DNA from: Atopobium sp.
Lineage (GTDB): Bacteria; Actinomycetota; Coriobacteriia; Coriobacteriales; Atopobiaceae
Direction: 5' to 3'
Length of the DNA stretch: 39,844 nucleotides
NCBI GenBank assembly: GCA_015258785.1
Contig: JABZHP010000005.1
Location: 1-39,844, forward strand
Positions 16,470 to 24,828 of this stretch are shown here, in pieces; position 1 is the stretch's first letter, and every line of letters starts with the position of its first letter. The notes beneath the pieces were generated by a model, which was not told the DNA's origin, searched no databases, and saw only the letters and a list, made by a program, of their open reading frames with translations. The position numbers were made by a program, and so were the translations under genes.

Positions 16470-16721
16470 TTAGCCAATAGCACCAACGGGGAATGTGAGA
16501 GCCATCACAATTGCGCAGACCAAGAAGATGGTTGTAGTGATGATGGTAAGGCGATCAAGGTTCTTCTCCATAATGCCTGAACCAGCGCTTGCGTTATACA
16601 TAGATGCAGCAATCATGTCAGAAACGCCGGTGCCCTTTCCGGAGTGTGCCAAAACAAGCAGCACCGTCAAAATGCCAGAAAGTACAAACAGCACTAAAAG
16701 AATTGTATTCAGAACGCCCAC
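16470..16721 (-). CDS. secG: Preprotein translocase subunit SecG
   Basis: This 83-aa protein is the small accessory subunit of the SecYEG channel. It has two membrane helices (about residues 3-23 and 58-78) separated by a Gly/Ser-rich cytoplasmic loop with HSGKGTGVSDM and a GSGIMEKNLDRLT segment, the usual SecG pattern. The start is GTG with a GGGGGAA ribosome site. Its place after tpiA is the common actinobacterial arrangement, but strong terminators on both sides show it is transcribed alone here. Confidence 0.92.
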   Translation of the reverse strand: MGVLNTILLVLFVLSGILTVLLVLAHSGKGTGVSDMIAASMYNASAGSGIMEKNLDRLTIITTTIFLVCAIVMALTFPVGAIG

Positions 16722-16778
16722 GAGGTTCCCCCTCTTGCTGGCGAGAAAATCCAGCCCTAGTTATTTTTACGTACGACA

Positions 16779-16822
16779 GAAAAGAATAGCACACGCCACT
16801 CCCCTTTGGGAATGACGTGTGC
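16779..16822 (-). terminator. Intrinsic terminator of the glycolytic operon
   Basis: On the minus strand GCACACGTCATTCCC and GGGAGTGGCGTGTGC pair over 15 positions (three G-U pairs) around an AAAG loop, followed by TATTCTTTTC. It lies 73 bp past the tpiA stop and separates tpiA from secG. The secG promoter must lie in 16722-16778. Confidence 0.88.
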
Positions 16823-16895
16823 CAAGTTGCAAAACAAACAAGAACTTAACAGATGGGATAAGCACCTCACTGGTGGTAAGAAGCTTTGCCAGAGT

Positions 16896-17663
16896 TTAGT
16901 TCATTGCGCTCTTTACCATTGCAACGAAAGAATCAGCCTTGAGAGACGCGCCGCCAACAAGTGCGCCGTCGACGTCCTTTTTCTCGAGGAAGCCTCCAAC
17001 GTTCTCTGGCTTTGCAGAACCACCGTAGAGAATACGAATGCCATCTGCAATTTCTGCACCAAAGATCTCTACCAAGGTCTTACGGATTGCGCCGCAGACT
17101 TCCTGTGCGTCATCAGCAGTTGCGGTCATACCAGTACCAATTGCCCAGATTGGCTCATAAGCAATAACGTACTTGGAAGGATCGGTAATCTCTAGACCCT
17201 TGGTATCTGCCTTAATCTGGTCAACAACAAACTGAACGTGAGTGCCGGCGTTGCGAACCTCAAGAGACTCACCGCAGCAAGAAATAGGAACAATGTCATG
17301 AGCCATCAGTGCCTTTGCCTTACGGTTAATGTCCTCGTCGGTCTCGCCAAAGTAGCCACGGCGCTCAGAGTGACCAATGATGCAGTAAGTTGCACCAACA
17401 GAGGTCAGCATTGCTGGAGAGGTCTCACCAGTAAAGGCACCAGACTCCTCCCAGTACACATTCTGCGCAGAGAGAGCAACAGAAGAGTTGGCCTGGGTAA
17501 GAACCTCAGAGACACCCTTAAGGTCTACAAGAGGTGGAGCAATAACAACATCAACGTTTCCGGTACCGGAAGCAAGCTGATCAACAATTCCCTGAGCAAG
17601 CTCAACGCCCTCAGCGAAAGTCTCATTCATCTTCCAGTTACCTGCGATCATACGATTACGCAT
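16896..17663 (-). CDS. tpiA: Triosephosphate isomerase
   Basis: A 255-aa TIM-barrel enzyme interconverting dihydroxyacetone phosphate and glyceraldehyde-3-phosphate. Catalytic residues are visible: Asn9 and Lys11 in AGNWKMN, His98 in IIGHSERR, Glu170 in YEPIWAIGTG. The phosphate loop GGSAKPEN is near the C-terminus. I chose the ATG at 17663; a longer frame to 17702 adds 13 residues that are not part of the fold. This start overlaps the end of pgk by 8 bp, which implies translational coupling. Confidence 0.96.
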   Translation of the reverse strand: MRNRMIAGNWKMNETFAEGVELAQGIVDQLASGTGNVDVVIAPPLVDLKGVSEVLTQANSSVALSAQNVYWEESGAFTGETSPAMLTSVGATYCIIGHSERRGYFGETDEDINRKAKALMAHDIVPISCCGESLEVRNAGTHVQFVVDQIKADTKGLEITDPSKYVIAYEPIWAIGTGMTATADDAQEVCGAIRKTLVEIFGAEIADGIRILYGGSAKPENVGGFLEKKDVDGALVGGASLKADSFVAMVKSAMN

Positions 17664-18846
17664 CGAGAAGCGCCTCCACTCCTGGAAGTGCCTTACCCTC
17701 AACGAGCTCCATGGAAGCGCCGCCGCCAGTGGAAATCCAGCTCATCTTGTCAGCAAGGTGGAACTTGTTAACTGCTGCAACGGAATCGCCGCCGCCGATG
17801 ATAGAGGTGCAATCAGCATCTGCAACAGCACGAGCAATAGCCTCGGTGCCCTTTGCAAACTGATCAAACTCAAAGACGCCCATAGGACCATTCCAGAAGA
17901 CGGTCTTTGCGCCCTTGATAGCCTCAGAGTAAAGCTCAACAGTCTTAGGACCAATGTCCATACCCATGCGGTCTGCAGGAATCTGATCGGAAGGAACTAC
18001 CTCACCAACGGCGTCCTCACCAAAGTGATCGGTAACAACGTTGTCAACAGGAAGCAGAATCTTAACGCCCTTCTCCTCTGCCTTCTTGAGCATCTCACCT
18101 GCGCGCTCAATCCAGTCTGGCTCCTGAAGAGAAGTACCAACGGTATAACCCTTTGCCAGGAAGAAGGTGTATGCCATACCGCCACCAATGATGAGGGTAT
18201 CAGCGGAGTCGATAAGGTGATCAAGAACACCAATCTTAGAAGAAACCTTGGAGCCACCAACGATAGCTACAAGTGGGCGCTCTGGGTTAGAGAAGATAGA
18301 GGTAAGAGTGTCAACCTCTTTCTCAAGCAGGAAGCCAGCGTATGCAGGAAGGTAAGCTGCTGGTCCAACAACGGAACCCTGTGCACGGTGAGCGGTACCA
18401 AAGGCATCAAGAACAAAGATGTCACCATAAGATGCAAGGGTCTTTGCAATCTCTGGATCGTTCTTCTTCTCACGCTTGTCAAAACGGACGTTCTCAAGAA
18501 CAAGAACCTCGCCGTCCTTGAGTGCGTCTACAGCCTCACGGGCCTTCTCGCCATAGGTGTCCTCAACAAACTTAACCTCGCGACCAAGAAGCTCAGCAAG
18601 CTTCTCTGCAGCTGGACGCAGGGAAAGCTCTGGCTGGAAGCCGGTGCCATCTGGACGGCCAAGGTGGCTCATCAGGATGACCTTTGCGTTGTGGTCGAGA
18701 AGATACTGGATGGTTGGAAGTGCAGCACGAACGCGGGTGTCGTCAGTAACAACGCCGTCCTTCAGAGGCACGTTGAAGTCAACGCGCATAAGAACGCGCT
18801 TACCATCAACATCTGCATCGCGGACAGTCTTCTTTGTAAAAGCCAT
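17656..18846 (-). CDS. pgk: Phosphoglycerate kinase
   Basis: A 396-aa enzyme that makes ATP and 3-phosphoglycerate from 1,3-bisphosphoglycerate. The N-terminal substrate segment RVDFNVPLKDG, the SHLGRPDG segment, and the nucleotide-binding GGGDSVAAV and STGGGASME segments are all present at the expected positions. Length is normal. The AAGGAG ribosome site lies 7 nt upstream. It overlaps tpiA by 8 bp and lies 88 bp past gap, with a hairpin between them. Confidence 0.97.
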   Translation of the reverse strand: MAFTKKTVRDADVDGKRVLMRVDFNVPLKDGVVTDDTRVRAALPTIQYLLDHNAKVILMSHLGRPDGTGFQPELSLRPAAEKLAELLGREVKFVEDTYGEKAREAVDALKDGEVLVLENVRFDKREKKNDPEIAKTLASYGDIFVLDAFGTAHRAQGSVVGPAAYLPAYAGFLLEKEVDTLTSIFSNPERPLVAIVGGSKVSSKIGVLDHLIDSADTLIIGGGMAYTFFLAKGYTVGTSLQEPDWIERAGEMLKKAEEKGVKILLPVDNVVTDHFGEDAVGEVVPSDQIPADRMGMDIGPKTVELYSEAIKGAKTVFWNGPMGVFEFDQFAKGTEAIARAVADADCTSIIGGGDSVAAVNKFHLADKMSWISTGGGASMELVEGKALPGVEALLDA

Positions 18847-18870
18847 GTCACTCCTTTAAATACGTTTCCA

Positions 18871-18911
18871 ACAAAAGAAGGCGCGATCGCGGCAGATGCT
18901 GCGACCGCGCC
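18871..18911 (-). terminator. Hairpin between gap and pgk, probable partial terminator
   Basis: On the minus strand GGCGCGGTCGC and GCGATCGCGCC form an 11-bp stem (one G-U pair) with a 10-nt loop, followed by TTCTTTTGTT. The T run is broken, so it may let part of the transcription through and set a higher gap than pgk-tpiA mRNA level. Confidence 0.7.
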
Positions 18912-18934
18912 TAAGGCGTCTATGTAACTAGAAC

Positions 18935-19960
18935 TTAAGCAACGAACTTCTCGAAGTACTTAATGGTGCGGACCATCTGAGAAGTGTAGGAGTTCTCGTT
19001 GTCGTACCAAGAGGTGACCTGAACAAGAGTGGTGCCGTCGCCAAGGTCAGAGCACATGGTCTGAGTTGCGTCGAAGATGGAGCCGTGGGTCTCGCCGACG
19101 ATGTCGCGGGAAACGATGTCATCCTCGTTGTAACCAAAGGTCTCTGGGATGGTCTCTGCATATGCCTTCATTGCAGCGTTGACCTCGTCAACGGTGACCT
19201 TCTTGTCAACAACAGCATAGAGGTTGGTGAGGGAGCCAGTTGGCGTAGGAACGCGCTGAGCAGCACCAATGAGCTTGCCGTTGAGCTCAGGAAGAACAAG
19301 ACCAATAGCCTTTGCAGCACCGGTGGAGTTAGGAACGATGTTCTCTGCACCAGCACGGGAACGACGGAAGTTACCCTTGCGCTGTGGGCCGTCGAGGATC
19401 ATCTGGTCACCAGTGTATGCGTGAATGGTGGTCATGATACCGGACTTGATAGTTGCGAAGTCGTTGAGGCCCTTTGCCATAGGAGCAAGGCAGTTAGTGG
19501 TGCAGGAAGCTGCGGAGATGATGTTGTCATCTGCAGTGAGGGTCTCGTGGTTAACGTTGAAGACGATGGTTGGAAGGTCATTGCCTGCAGGAGCAGAAAT
19601 GACAACCTTCTTAGCACCAGCGTTGATGTGAGCCTGTGCCTTGTCCTTAGAAGTGTAGAAACCAGTGCACTCAAGAACAACGTCAACGTTAAGATCGCCC
19701 CAAGGCAGGTTGTTAGCGTCTGCCTCCTTGTAAATAACAATCTCGTGACCGTCAACGATGATGGAGTGGTCAGTTGCCTCTACCTTGTGATCGCGGGAAT
19801 AGTTGCCCTGAGTAGAGTCATACTTCAGAAGATATGCAAGCATCTCTGGAGAAGTAAGGTCGTTGATTGCAACAATCTCGGAACCCTCGTGACCAAACAT
19901 CTGCCTAAATGCAAGGCGACCAATGCGGCCAAAACCGTTAATAGCAACCTTTACTGCCAT
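18935..19960 (-). CDS. gap: Glyceraldehyde-3-phosphate dehydrogenase, type I
   Basis: A 341-aa NAD-dependent glycolytic dehydrogenase. The N-terminal GFGRIGR nucleotide site, the NAD-selecting aspartate (Asp34 in INDL), and the catalytic cysteine Cys153 in SAASCTTNC are all present. I start at MAVKVAINGFG because the ATG has AAGGAG upstream; a longer frame to 20011 adds 17 residues unlike the family. It is first in the gap-pgk-tpiA order, and a promoter should lie in 19961-20052. No Rex-type palindrome is evident there. Confidence 0.97.
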   Translation of the reverse strand: MAVKVAINGFGRIGRLAFRQMFGHEGSEIVAINDLTSPEMLAYLLKYDSTQGNYSRDHKVEATDHSIIVDGHEIVIYKEADANNLPWGDLNVDVVLECTGFYTSKDKAQAHINAGAKKVVISAPAGNDLPTIVFNVNHETLTADDNIISAASCTTNCLAPMAKGLNDFATIKSGIMTTIHAYTGDQMILDGPQRKGNFRRSRAGAENIVPNSTGAAKAIGLVLPELNGKLIGAAQRVPTPTGSLTNLYAVVDKKVTVDEVNAAMKAYAETIPETFGYNEDDIVSRDIVGETHGSIFDATQTMCSDLGDGTTLVQVTSWYDNENSYTSQMVRTIKYFEKFVA

Positions 19961-20052
19961 ACGTAATGCTCCTTTCGGTGACCCAGAGCCATTCTCCGGA
20001 TTCATTAACATTTAAACCGTACACCGAGTATTTTACCGCACTCGCCGATAAC

Positions 20053-21021
20053 TTATGCATCTTTTTCTAAATCCTGAACGATTTTTTCCAAACGAAGCAA
20101 TCGGTGATACATAGCGGACTTGGATACGGGTGGTACAAACGACTCCCCCAGTGCTGATAATGACAGCTCAGGGTTATCTTTTCGTGCAAGACAAAAATCT
20201 CTGACCGCTGGCGGCAGGGCTCTGAGTCCAATGAGTTTCTCGGCCTTTTCTATGAGCGCTAACTGGTCTGCTGCTGCATTTGATGAGCGTGTTTGATTTG
20301 CCATCTCTGCGTTAACAACTCGGTTTACGTTGTTGCGATAATGCTTTTGCACACGCGTAAACGCGATAGCGCGCGCCATAGTGGGCGCACCAATCTCTCG
20401 CAAAAACTTGATGATGTCGTCAGAGCTCTTAAGGTAGACGGCATAAATTTCTCTGGTACGCATGAGCGCATTGGTATGGCGGTTGCGATGATTAAGGCGT
20501 GCCTTGACGCCAATGGATCCCATGAGTTTTACCAGCTCAGTGGCAAATCTTTCTCCCGAGACAGCAATCTCTAGGTGAAAATCTTTTAAGGGATCAGCCA
20601 AAAATCCGCCAGCCATAAATGCTCCGCGCAAAAAAGCACGCTGCGCTTGCTTGGTGCGAATAACACTCTTTGGAATACCGCTTACCAGGCCTTCTCCCGG
20701 TATATAAATGCCAAGAGCAGAAAGCGCTTCTGCAAGCGAATCCTGGTTAGAAATCTCAAGCAAATAGTTGCGTTTTTTATGCATGATAGAGCGACGGTAC
20801 TCAACGGAAGTACCTAGATCAAACAGACGGCGAGAAGAACTAATAACGGTACGGGCAACCGTTCCAGTCTCGGTAACAATGCGAACGGCAAATTTACCAG
20901 GACCGTGCATCGATAACGTTCCGGAAACACGAATAAGCGCAGAAAGCTGGGCTAATTCACAGTCCGTCTGAAGTTCTGGTACGCTGACCAGCTCATTTTT
21001 TACCAAGGCAGTATAGGACAT
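20053..21021 (-). CDS. whiA: DNA-binding protein WhiA
   Basis: A 322-aa WhiA protein, with an N-terminal LAGLIDADG-like fold lacking nuclease function and a C-terminal helix-turn-helix region (FCLARKDNPELSLSALG to SKSAMYHRLLRL). In actinobacteria WhiA regulates sporulation or cell division genes; in non-sporulating Gram-positives it affects division and chromosome segregation. It lies 13 bp past rapZ. The usual yvcK gene between rapZ and whiA is absent. Length matches the family. Confidence 0.95.
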   Translation of the reverse strand: MSYTALVKNELVSVPELQTDCELAQLSALIRVSGTLSMHGPGKFAVRIVTETGTVARTVISSSRRLFDLGTSVEYRRSIMHKKRNYLLEISNQDSLAEALSALGIYIPGEGLVSGIPKSVIRTKQAQRAFLRGAFMAGGFLADPLKDFHLEIAVSGERFATELVKLMGSIGVKARLNHRNRHTNALMRTREIYAVYLKSSDDIIKFLREIGAPTMARAIAFTRVQKHYRNNVNRVVNAEMANQTRSSNAAADQLALIEKAEKLIGLRALPPAVRDFCLARKDNPELSLSALGESFVPPVSKSAMYHRLLRLEKIVQDLEKDA

Positions 21022-21034
21022 GACAGACTAACTT

Positions 21035-21952
21035 CTACTCAGCCTGCTGAGACTTCTTCTGAGCCGCATCAAGATCGCGATGGAAAAGCGTTACGCGATA
21101 GCCCTGGCTGGTAAGATGCTCTGCCGTAGCACGTGCGATTGCAACGCTTCTATGCTGGCCACCTGTGCAACCTACCGCAATAGAAAGCAAACTCTTGCCC
21201 TCCTGCACATAGCCAGGCATTACTACATCAAGCAACTCAAACCAAGACTTAAGGAATTTCTTAGTAGTGCCATGCGTAAGGACAAACTGAGCTACTGGCT
21301 CGTCAAGGCCGGTAAGTGGCCTGAGTTCTGGATCATAGTAAGGATTGGGCAGGAAGCGCACGTCAATCATAAGGTCAGCCTCAACGGGCAAACCATTTTT
21401 GAAGCCAAAGGAAAACACGCTAACATCCATAAGCTGCTGTTCAGCAAGCTCTGAGAATGCTCGATGAAGGCGGCTCTTGAGCGTATTAGTACGCATAGAC
21501 GAGGTGTCTAGGACAACATCTGCCAGCGCTTTTATGTCTTGAAGCTGTGTGCGCTCCCTAGAGATTGCAGATGAGAGATTTTCTCCCTCCTGCGCCAAAG
21601 GATGACGACGGCGATTCTCGCTATAGCGACGCATGAGCACTTCGTCTGAGGAGTCCAGATAGACAATCTTGTAGGTGAGCTCGTGATCTGCAAGAGACTT
21701 CAGCGCTTCAGAAATGTCATCAAAAAGACCTTGCGAGCGCAAATCACAGGTAACAGCCAGATGACGACCAACGCCCGTGTTAATGCCCACAAGGTTAGAA
21801 AGCTGCAAAATAAGAGCTGGTGGCAGGTTATCAATGCAGAAATAACCCATGTCCTCAAACACATGAAGCGCCTGCGTACGACCCGATCCAGACATACCCG
21901 TAATAATGACAATGTCGGGAATAACTGAAGGTGTGGGATCGTTTTTCTTCAC
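21035..21952 (-). CDS. rapZ: RNase adapter protein RapZ / YvcJ family P-loop NTPase
   Basis: A 305-aa nucleotide-binding protein. The Walker A segment is GMSGSGRT (19-26), with arginine in place of lysine, a variant known in actinobacterial members. FCIDNLPP near residue 38 and the C-terminal GCTGGQHRS motif identify the family. In Escherichia coli RapZ senses glucosamine-6-phosphate and controls glmS mRNA decay; in Gram-positives its role is less defined. It follows nanE by 46 bp and is followed by whiA at 13 bp. The link to amino-sugar catabolism from the neighbouring nan genes is inference. Confidence 0.95.
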   Translation of the reverse strand: MKKNDPTPSVIPDIVIITGMSGSGRTQALHVFEDMGYFCIDNLPPALILQLSNLVGINTGVGRHLAVTCDLRSQGLFDDISEALKSLADHELTYKIVYLDSSDEVLMRRYSENRRRHPLAQEGENLSSAISRERTQLQDIKALADVVLDTSSMRTNTLKSRLHRAFSELAEQQLMDVSVFSFGFKNGLPVEADLMIDVRFLPNPYYDPELRPLTGLDEPVAQFVLTHGTTKKFLKSWFELLDVVMPGYVQEGKSLLSIAVGCTGGQHRSVAIARATAEHLTSQGYRVTLFHRDLDAAQKKSQQAE

Positions 21953-21998
21953 AGGCGCTCCTTACATACGTGACGAGAAAACCTTACCGCTCTAAGCG

Positions 21999-22688
21999 TT
22001 AATCCTCAAGTGCTGCAGCAAACCAAGAGGTAATTGAAGTTGGATGTGTAATGGCTGTACCTGAAACAACTGCCCAAGCGCCTGCATCCAGAGCATCTTT
22101 TGCGTCTTGTGGTGTGTGAACGTGACCCTCGCAAATAATGGCAATACCTGGGAATTCAGTGGTTGCCTGCTTGAGAAGGGCAATGTCAGGGCCATCATCA
22201 AGCGTTGTATCAATAGCGGCCTTGTTGTGAGAGAGCGTAGTTGAAACGAGGTCACAACCAGCGGCAACAGCGCGACGGATGTCATCCATAGTCATGCAGT
22301 CAGCCATAATCAGCACATCAGACTCTGCACGAAGCGCCGCAACGGTCTCTTCAAAGGTTCTACCATCTGGCCTTGGACGGTCTGTTGCATCCAGGGCAAC
22401 AACATCTGCACCTGCGTGAATACAAGCACGCGCATGACGAAGCGTAGGAGTAATGTAGACGCCTTCGTGACCCTCTTTCCAGAGGCCAATAACAGGAATT
22501 TCAACTCTGCCTTTAATGGCAGAGATGTCAGACAAACCCTGGCACCTAATAGCTGCAGCGCCGCCAAGCTCACAAGCGCGAGCAATCTGAGCCATGGTCT
22601 CTGGATGCCTCATAGGCTCACCAGGATACGCCTGGACGCTGACAATGAGTTTTCCTTTAAGTGACTCAACAAGCTCTGAATGTGCCAC
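21999..22688 (-). CDS. nanE: N-acetylmannosamine-6-phosphate 2-epimerase
   Basis: A 229-aa TIM-barrel enzyme that converts ManNAc-6-phosphate to GlcNAc-6-phosphate, the last committed step of sialic acid breakdown. Family segments include SVQAYPGEPM at the N-terminus, IPVIGLWK, DVVALDATDRPRPDG and the MADCMTMDD to STTLS region. The start is GTG with a GAGGAG ribosome site. It lies at the end of the nan cluster, 94 bp past nanK, and is followed by rapZ. Identity is secure. Confidence 0.95.
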   Translation of the reverse strand: MAHSELVESLKGKLIVSVQAYPGEPMRHPETMAQIARACELGGAAAIRCQGLSDISAIKGRVEIPVIGLWKEGHEGVYITPTLRHARACIHAGADVVALDATDRPRPDGRTFEETVAALRAESDVLIMADCMTMDDIRRAVAAGCDLVSTTLSHNKAAIDTTLDDGPDIALLKQATTEFPGIAIICEGHVHTPQDAKDALDAGAWAVVSGTAITHPTSITSWFAAALED

Positions 22689-22747
22689 GGTATTCTCCTC
22701 ACAAGAATGTACGTACGTTAAAGGTATGTGTCTTTGCGGCGTGTCTG

Positions 22748-22772
22748 GTCAGCAAATAATTTACCTGCTGAC
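22748..22772. repeat. Inverted repeat between nanK and nanE
   Basis: GTCAGCA and TGCTGAC, 7 bp each, flank an 11-nt spacer just past the nanK stop. No T run follows on the minus strand, so it is more likely an mRNA-stability hairpin than a terminator. Confidence 0.45.
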
Positions 22773-22782
22773 GTTCTTTTTC

Positions 22783-23772
22783 CTAAAGACGTGTCTCTAA
22801 ATAGCCAGGTAGAACAAGGTTTTCTGCAGCTCCAATAAGAGGAGCTTCTCCACCAAGCGTACCCTTCACAAGAGGCGTTGCCTGAACGGGAGGCATTGCC
22901 TGCAGCTTAAATGCAGCTTCAAGTGCCTCGTGCCAGTACTTGCCGCACTCTGCAACGGAACCAGACAGAATGATGACAGAAGGGTCAAGCATGTTGCACA
23001 TGCTGCCCAAAACTTCACCAAGCGCACGGCCCGAGCGCTCCTCTGCAGCTTGAGCGATCTTCTCGCCAGCAAGAGCCCTGCGGTCAATCTCTGCGCCATC
23101 AAGAGCGGATCCATCTTCAAGCGTATCGGAGCCGCCAAGACGGACATACTCACGAATAATGCCAGGACCTGCGGAAACAGGCTCAAGATGAGAAGTTCCG
23201 CCACAAGGACAGTCAACGCCTGCAGCGGCTGGAGTTGCAACGTGACCAATGTGGCCAGCCTCGTCGTGAGCGCCCAGCATCAAAATGCCGTGGTTCACAA
23301 AAGCGCCACCAATACCCGTGCCAACAGCTACGGTTAAAACGCTATCTTTGCCGTGGCCAGCACCATGGCGAGCCTCGCCCAGAGCGTGAGCATGAACGTC
23401 ATTAAGAACGCTGCACGGAAGGCCAAACTCGCTGGTAACTGCAGAGCCAAGAGCGGTTCCGCCCCAGCCGGGCATAAGCTCATTTGCGTAGGTGATGTCG
23501 CCCGTACGAGGGTCAACAACACCAGCAGAAGAAATACCCACGCCAGAGATGGTAAGGTCCAGCTCTTCTGCACGAGCAAGTGCCTCTCTAATTGCCTGGA
23601 GAACGGTGGCAAGAACCTGCTTGCCACCCTCTTTTGCGTTAGTTGGGACCTTCTTTACGGACTGGACGTTTGGAGCGTCAGTGCCGTTAAGGGTGACTAT
23701 GCCGCAGGCAATTTTTGTGCCGCCAATATCAACAGCACAAACATGTGTTGGAGAAACAAACTTAGAGTCCAT
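22783..23772 (-). CDS. nanK: ROK-family kinase, probable N-acetylmannosamine kinase
   Basis: A 329-aa sugar kinase. The N-terminal phosphate loop DIGGTKIACG (15-24), catalytic aspartate Asp125 in LNDVHAHALGE, and GTGIGGAFV are typical of ROK kinases. The zinc region is altered: EAGHIGH then CPCGGTSHLE, where the usual third cysteine is His195. The protein has no N-terminal DNA-binding domain, so it is a kinase and not a ROK repressor. Position between nanA and nanE argues for ManNAc as substrate; glucose or another hexosamine cannot be excluded from sequence alone. It starts 15 bp past nanA. Confidence 0.88.
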   Translation of the reverse strand: MDSKFVSPTHVCAVDIGGTKIACGIVTLNGTDAPNVQSVKKVPTNAKEGGKQVLATVLQAIREALARAEELDLTISGVGISSAGVVDPRTGDITYANELMPGWGGTALGSAVTSEFGLPCSVLNDVHAHALGEARHGAGHGKDSVLTVAVGTGIGGAFVNHGILMLGAHDEAGHIGHVATPAAAGVDCPCGGTSHLEPVSAGPGIIREYVRLGGSDTLEDGSALDGAEIDRRALAGEKIAQAAEERSGRALGEVLGSMCNMLDPSVIILSGSVAECGKYWHEALEAAFKLQAMPPVQATPLVKGTLGGEAPLIGAAENLVLPGYLETRL

Positions 23773-23787
23773 GGTGTCCCCTCTTGT

Positions 23788-24711
23788 TTAGAGAAGGCCG
23801 TTTGCAATAAGAACCTGCTTGATTGCCTCACGGTTCTGACCATCAAGTGGCTTAACAGGGCGAGGCATCTGGTCAGAATCAAAAATACCCATGAGGTTAA
23901 GTGCGCACTTGAAGGCACCAACACCAGCACCATAGCCCTGAACGCCCGTGGTGACATCAAAGATGTGGGAAATCTCGTTGAGGCGGTCCTGCTCACGCTT
24001 GACCTCTGCCCAGTTACCTTCCTGAGCTGCCTTCCACATGCGGACGTAGCCCTCTGGTGCAACATTAGCAAGGCCAGGAACAGAACCGTCTGCACCAGAA
24101 AGAAGGGCGCCGTCAACAACAATCTCATGACCGGTCAGAAGGGTCAGAGGGTGACCGTTCTTCTCGTTTTCCTGAACAAGATACCTGAAGGAGACGTCAT
24201 CGCCAGAAGAGTCCTTAACGCCTGCGAGAACACCCTCTGCGCCAAGACGAGCAAGCATCTTCCAAGGAAGTTTAGTGTGAACGCAGACAGGAATGTCATA
24301 CGCAAACAGAGGTGCATCCAGCTCCTGGTGAAGGATGCGGAAATGCTCCTCAACATCAGCTGGGCCGCCAAGTGCGTAGAAAGGAGCGGTTGCTACAAGA
24401 GCATCTGCACCCAATGCAAGAGCACGGCGACCGTGCTCAAGGACGCGCTCGGTCTCAGTGTCAATGATGCCCACAAGAACCGGAACGCGGTGGTCAACAA
24501 TGCGCACAGCCTCGAACACAATCTGATCGCGACGCTCATCAGTTGCAAAAACAACCTCGCCAGAAGAGCCGAGGAAGAACAAGCCATCCACGCCAGCTTC
24601 AATAAGACGATTAATGGAACGCTCAAACGACACAACATCAAGCTGATGGTCTGGGGTATCTGGGGTTACAACTGGTGGAACAACACCGCTAAATGGTACG
24701 TTACTGGACAT
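23788..24711 (-). CDS. nanA: N-acetylneuraminate lyase family aldolase
   Basis: A 307-aa class I aldolase of the NanA/DapA superfamily that would split N-acetylneuraminate to ManNAc and pyruvate. GSSGE (49-52 region) is the pyruvate carboxylate site, Tyr138 lies in AYDIP (the NanA YNIP signature), and Schiff-base Lys166 lies in GVKDSSGD. The YxIP segment favours NanA over DapA, whose motif is YNxPxRT. Neighbouring nanK and nanE support the sialic acid role. Other 2-keto acids remain possible. Confidence 0.85.
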   Translation of the reverse strand: MSSNVPFSGVVPPVVTPDTPDHQLDVVSFERSINRLIEAGVDGLFFLGSSGEVVFATDERRDQIVFEAVRIVDHRVPVLVGIIDTETERVLEHGRRALALGADALVATAPFYALGGPADVEEHFRILHQELDAPLFAYDIPVCVHTKLPWKMLARLGAEGVLAGVKDSSGDDVSFRYLVQENEKNGHPLTLLTGHEIVVDGALLSGADGSVPGLANVAPEGYVRMWKAAQEGNWAEVKREQDRLNEISHIFDVTTGVQGYGAGVGAFKCALNLMGIFDSDQMPRPVKPLDGQNREAIKQVLIANGLL

Positions 24712-24728
24712 GCTTTATCCTTTCACAC

Positions 24729-24743
24729 GTTGGAAAATCCAAC
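24729..24743. promoter_or_regulatory. Palindrome ahead of nanA
   Basis: GTTGGA-AAA-TCCAAC is a perfect 6-bp inverted repeat, 17 bp before the nanA ATG. The 117-bp gap also has TATAAT on the minus strand near 24823, at the end of the upstream gene. It could be an operator controlling the nanA-nanK-nanE part. I do not recognise the motif. Confidence 0.4.
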
Positions 24744-24828
24744 TAGTTTCATACAACAATGTACTGAAGTAGCCGACCAAAGCATTGATCAAAAGCAACT
24801 TCAAAGAACCTACGTAATTATAGTCCGC

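Noticed and set aside
21875..21898. Dead Walker A in RapZ (arginine for lysine)
   Set aside because: GxSGxGR is a known variant in actinobacterial RapZ proteins, so it is not evidence of loss of function.
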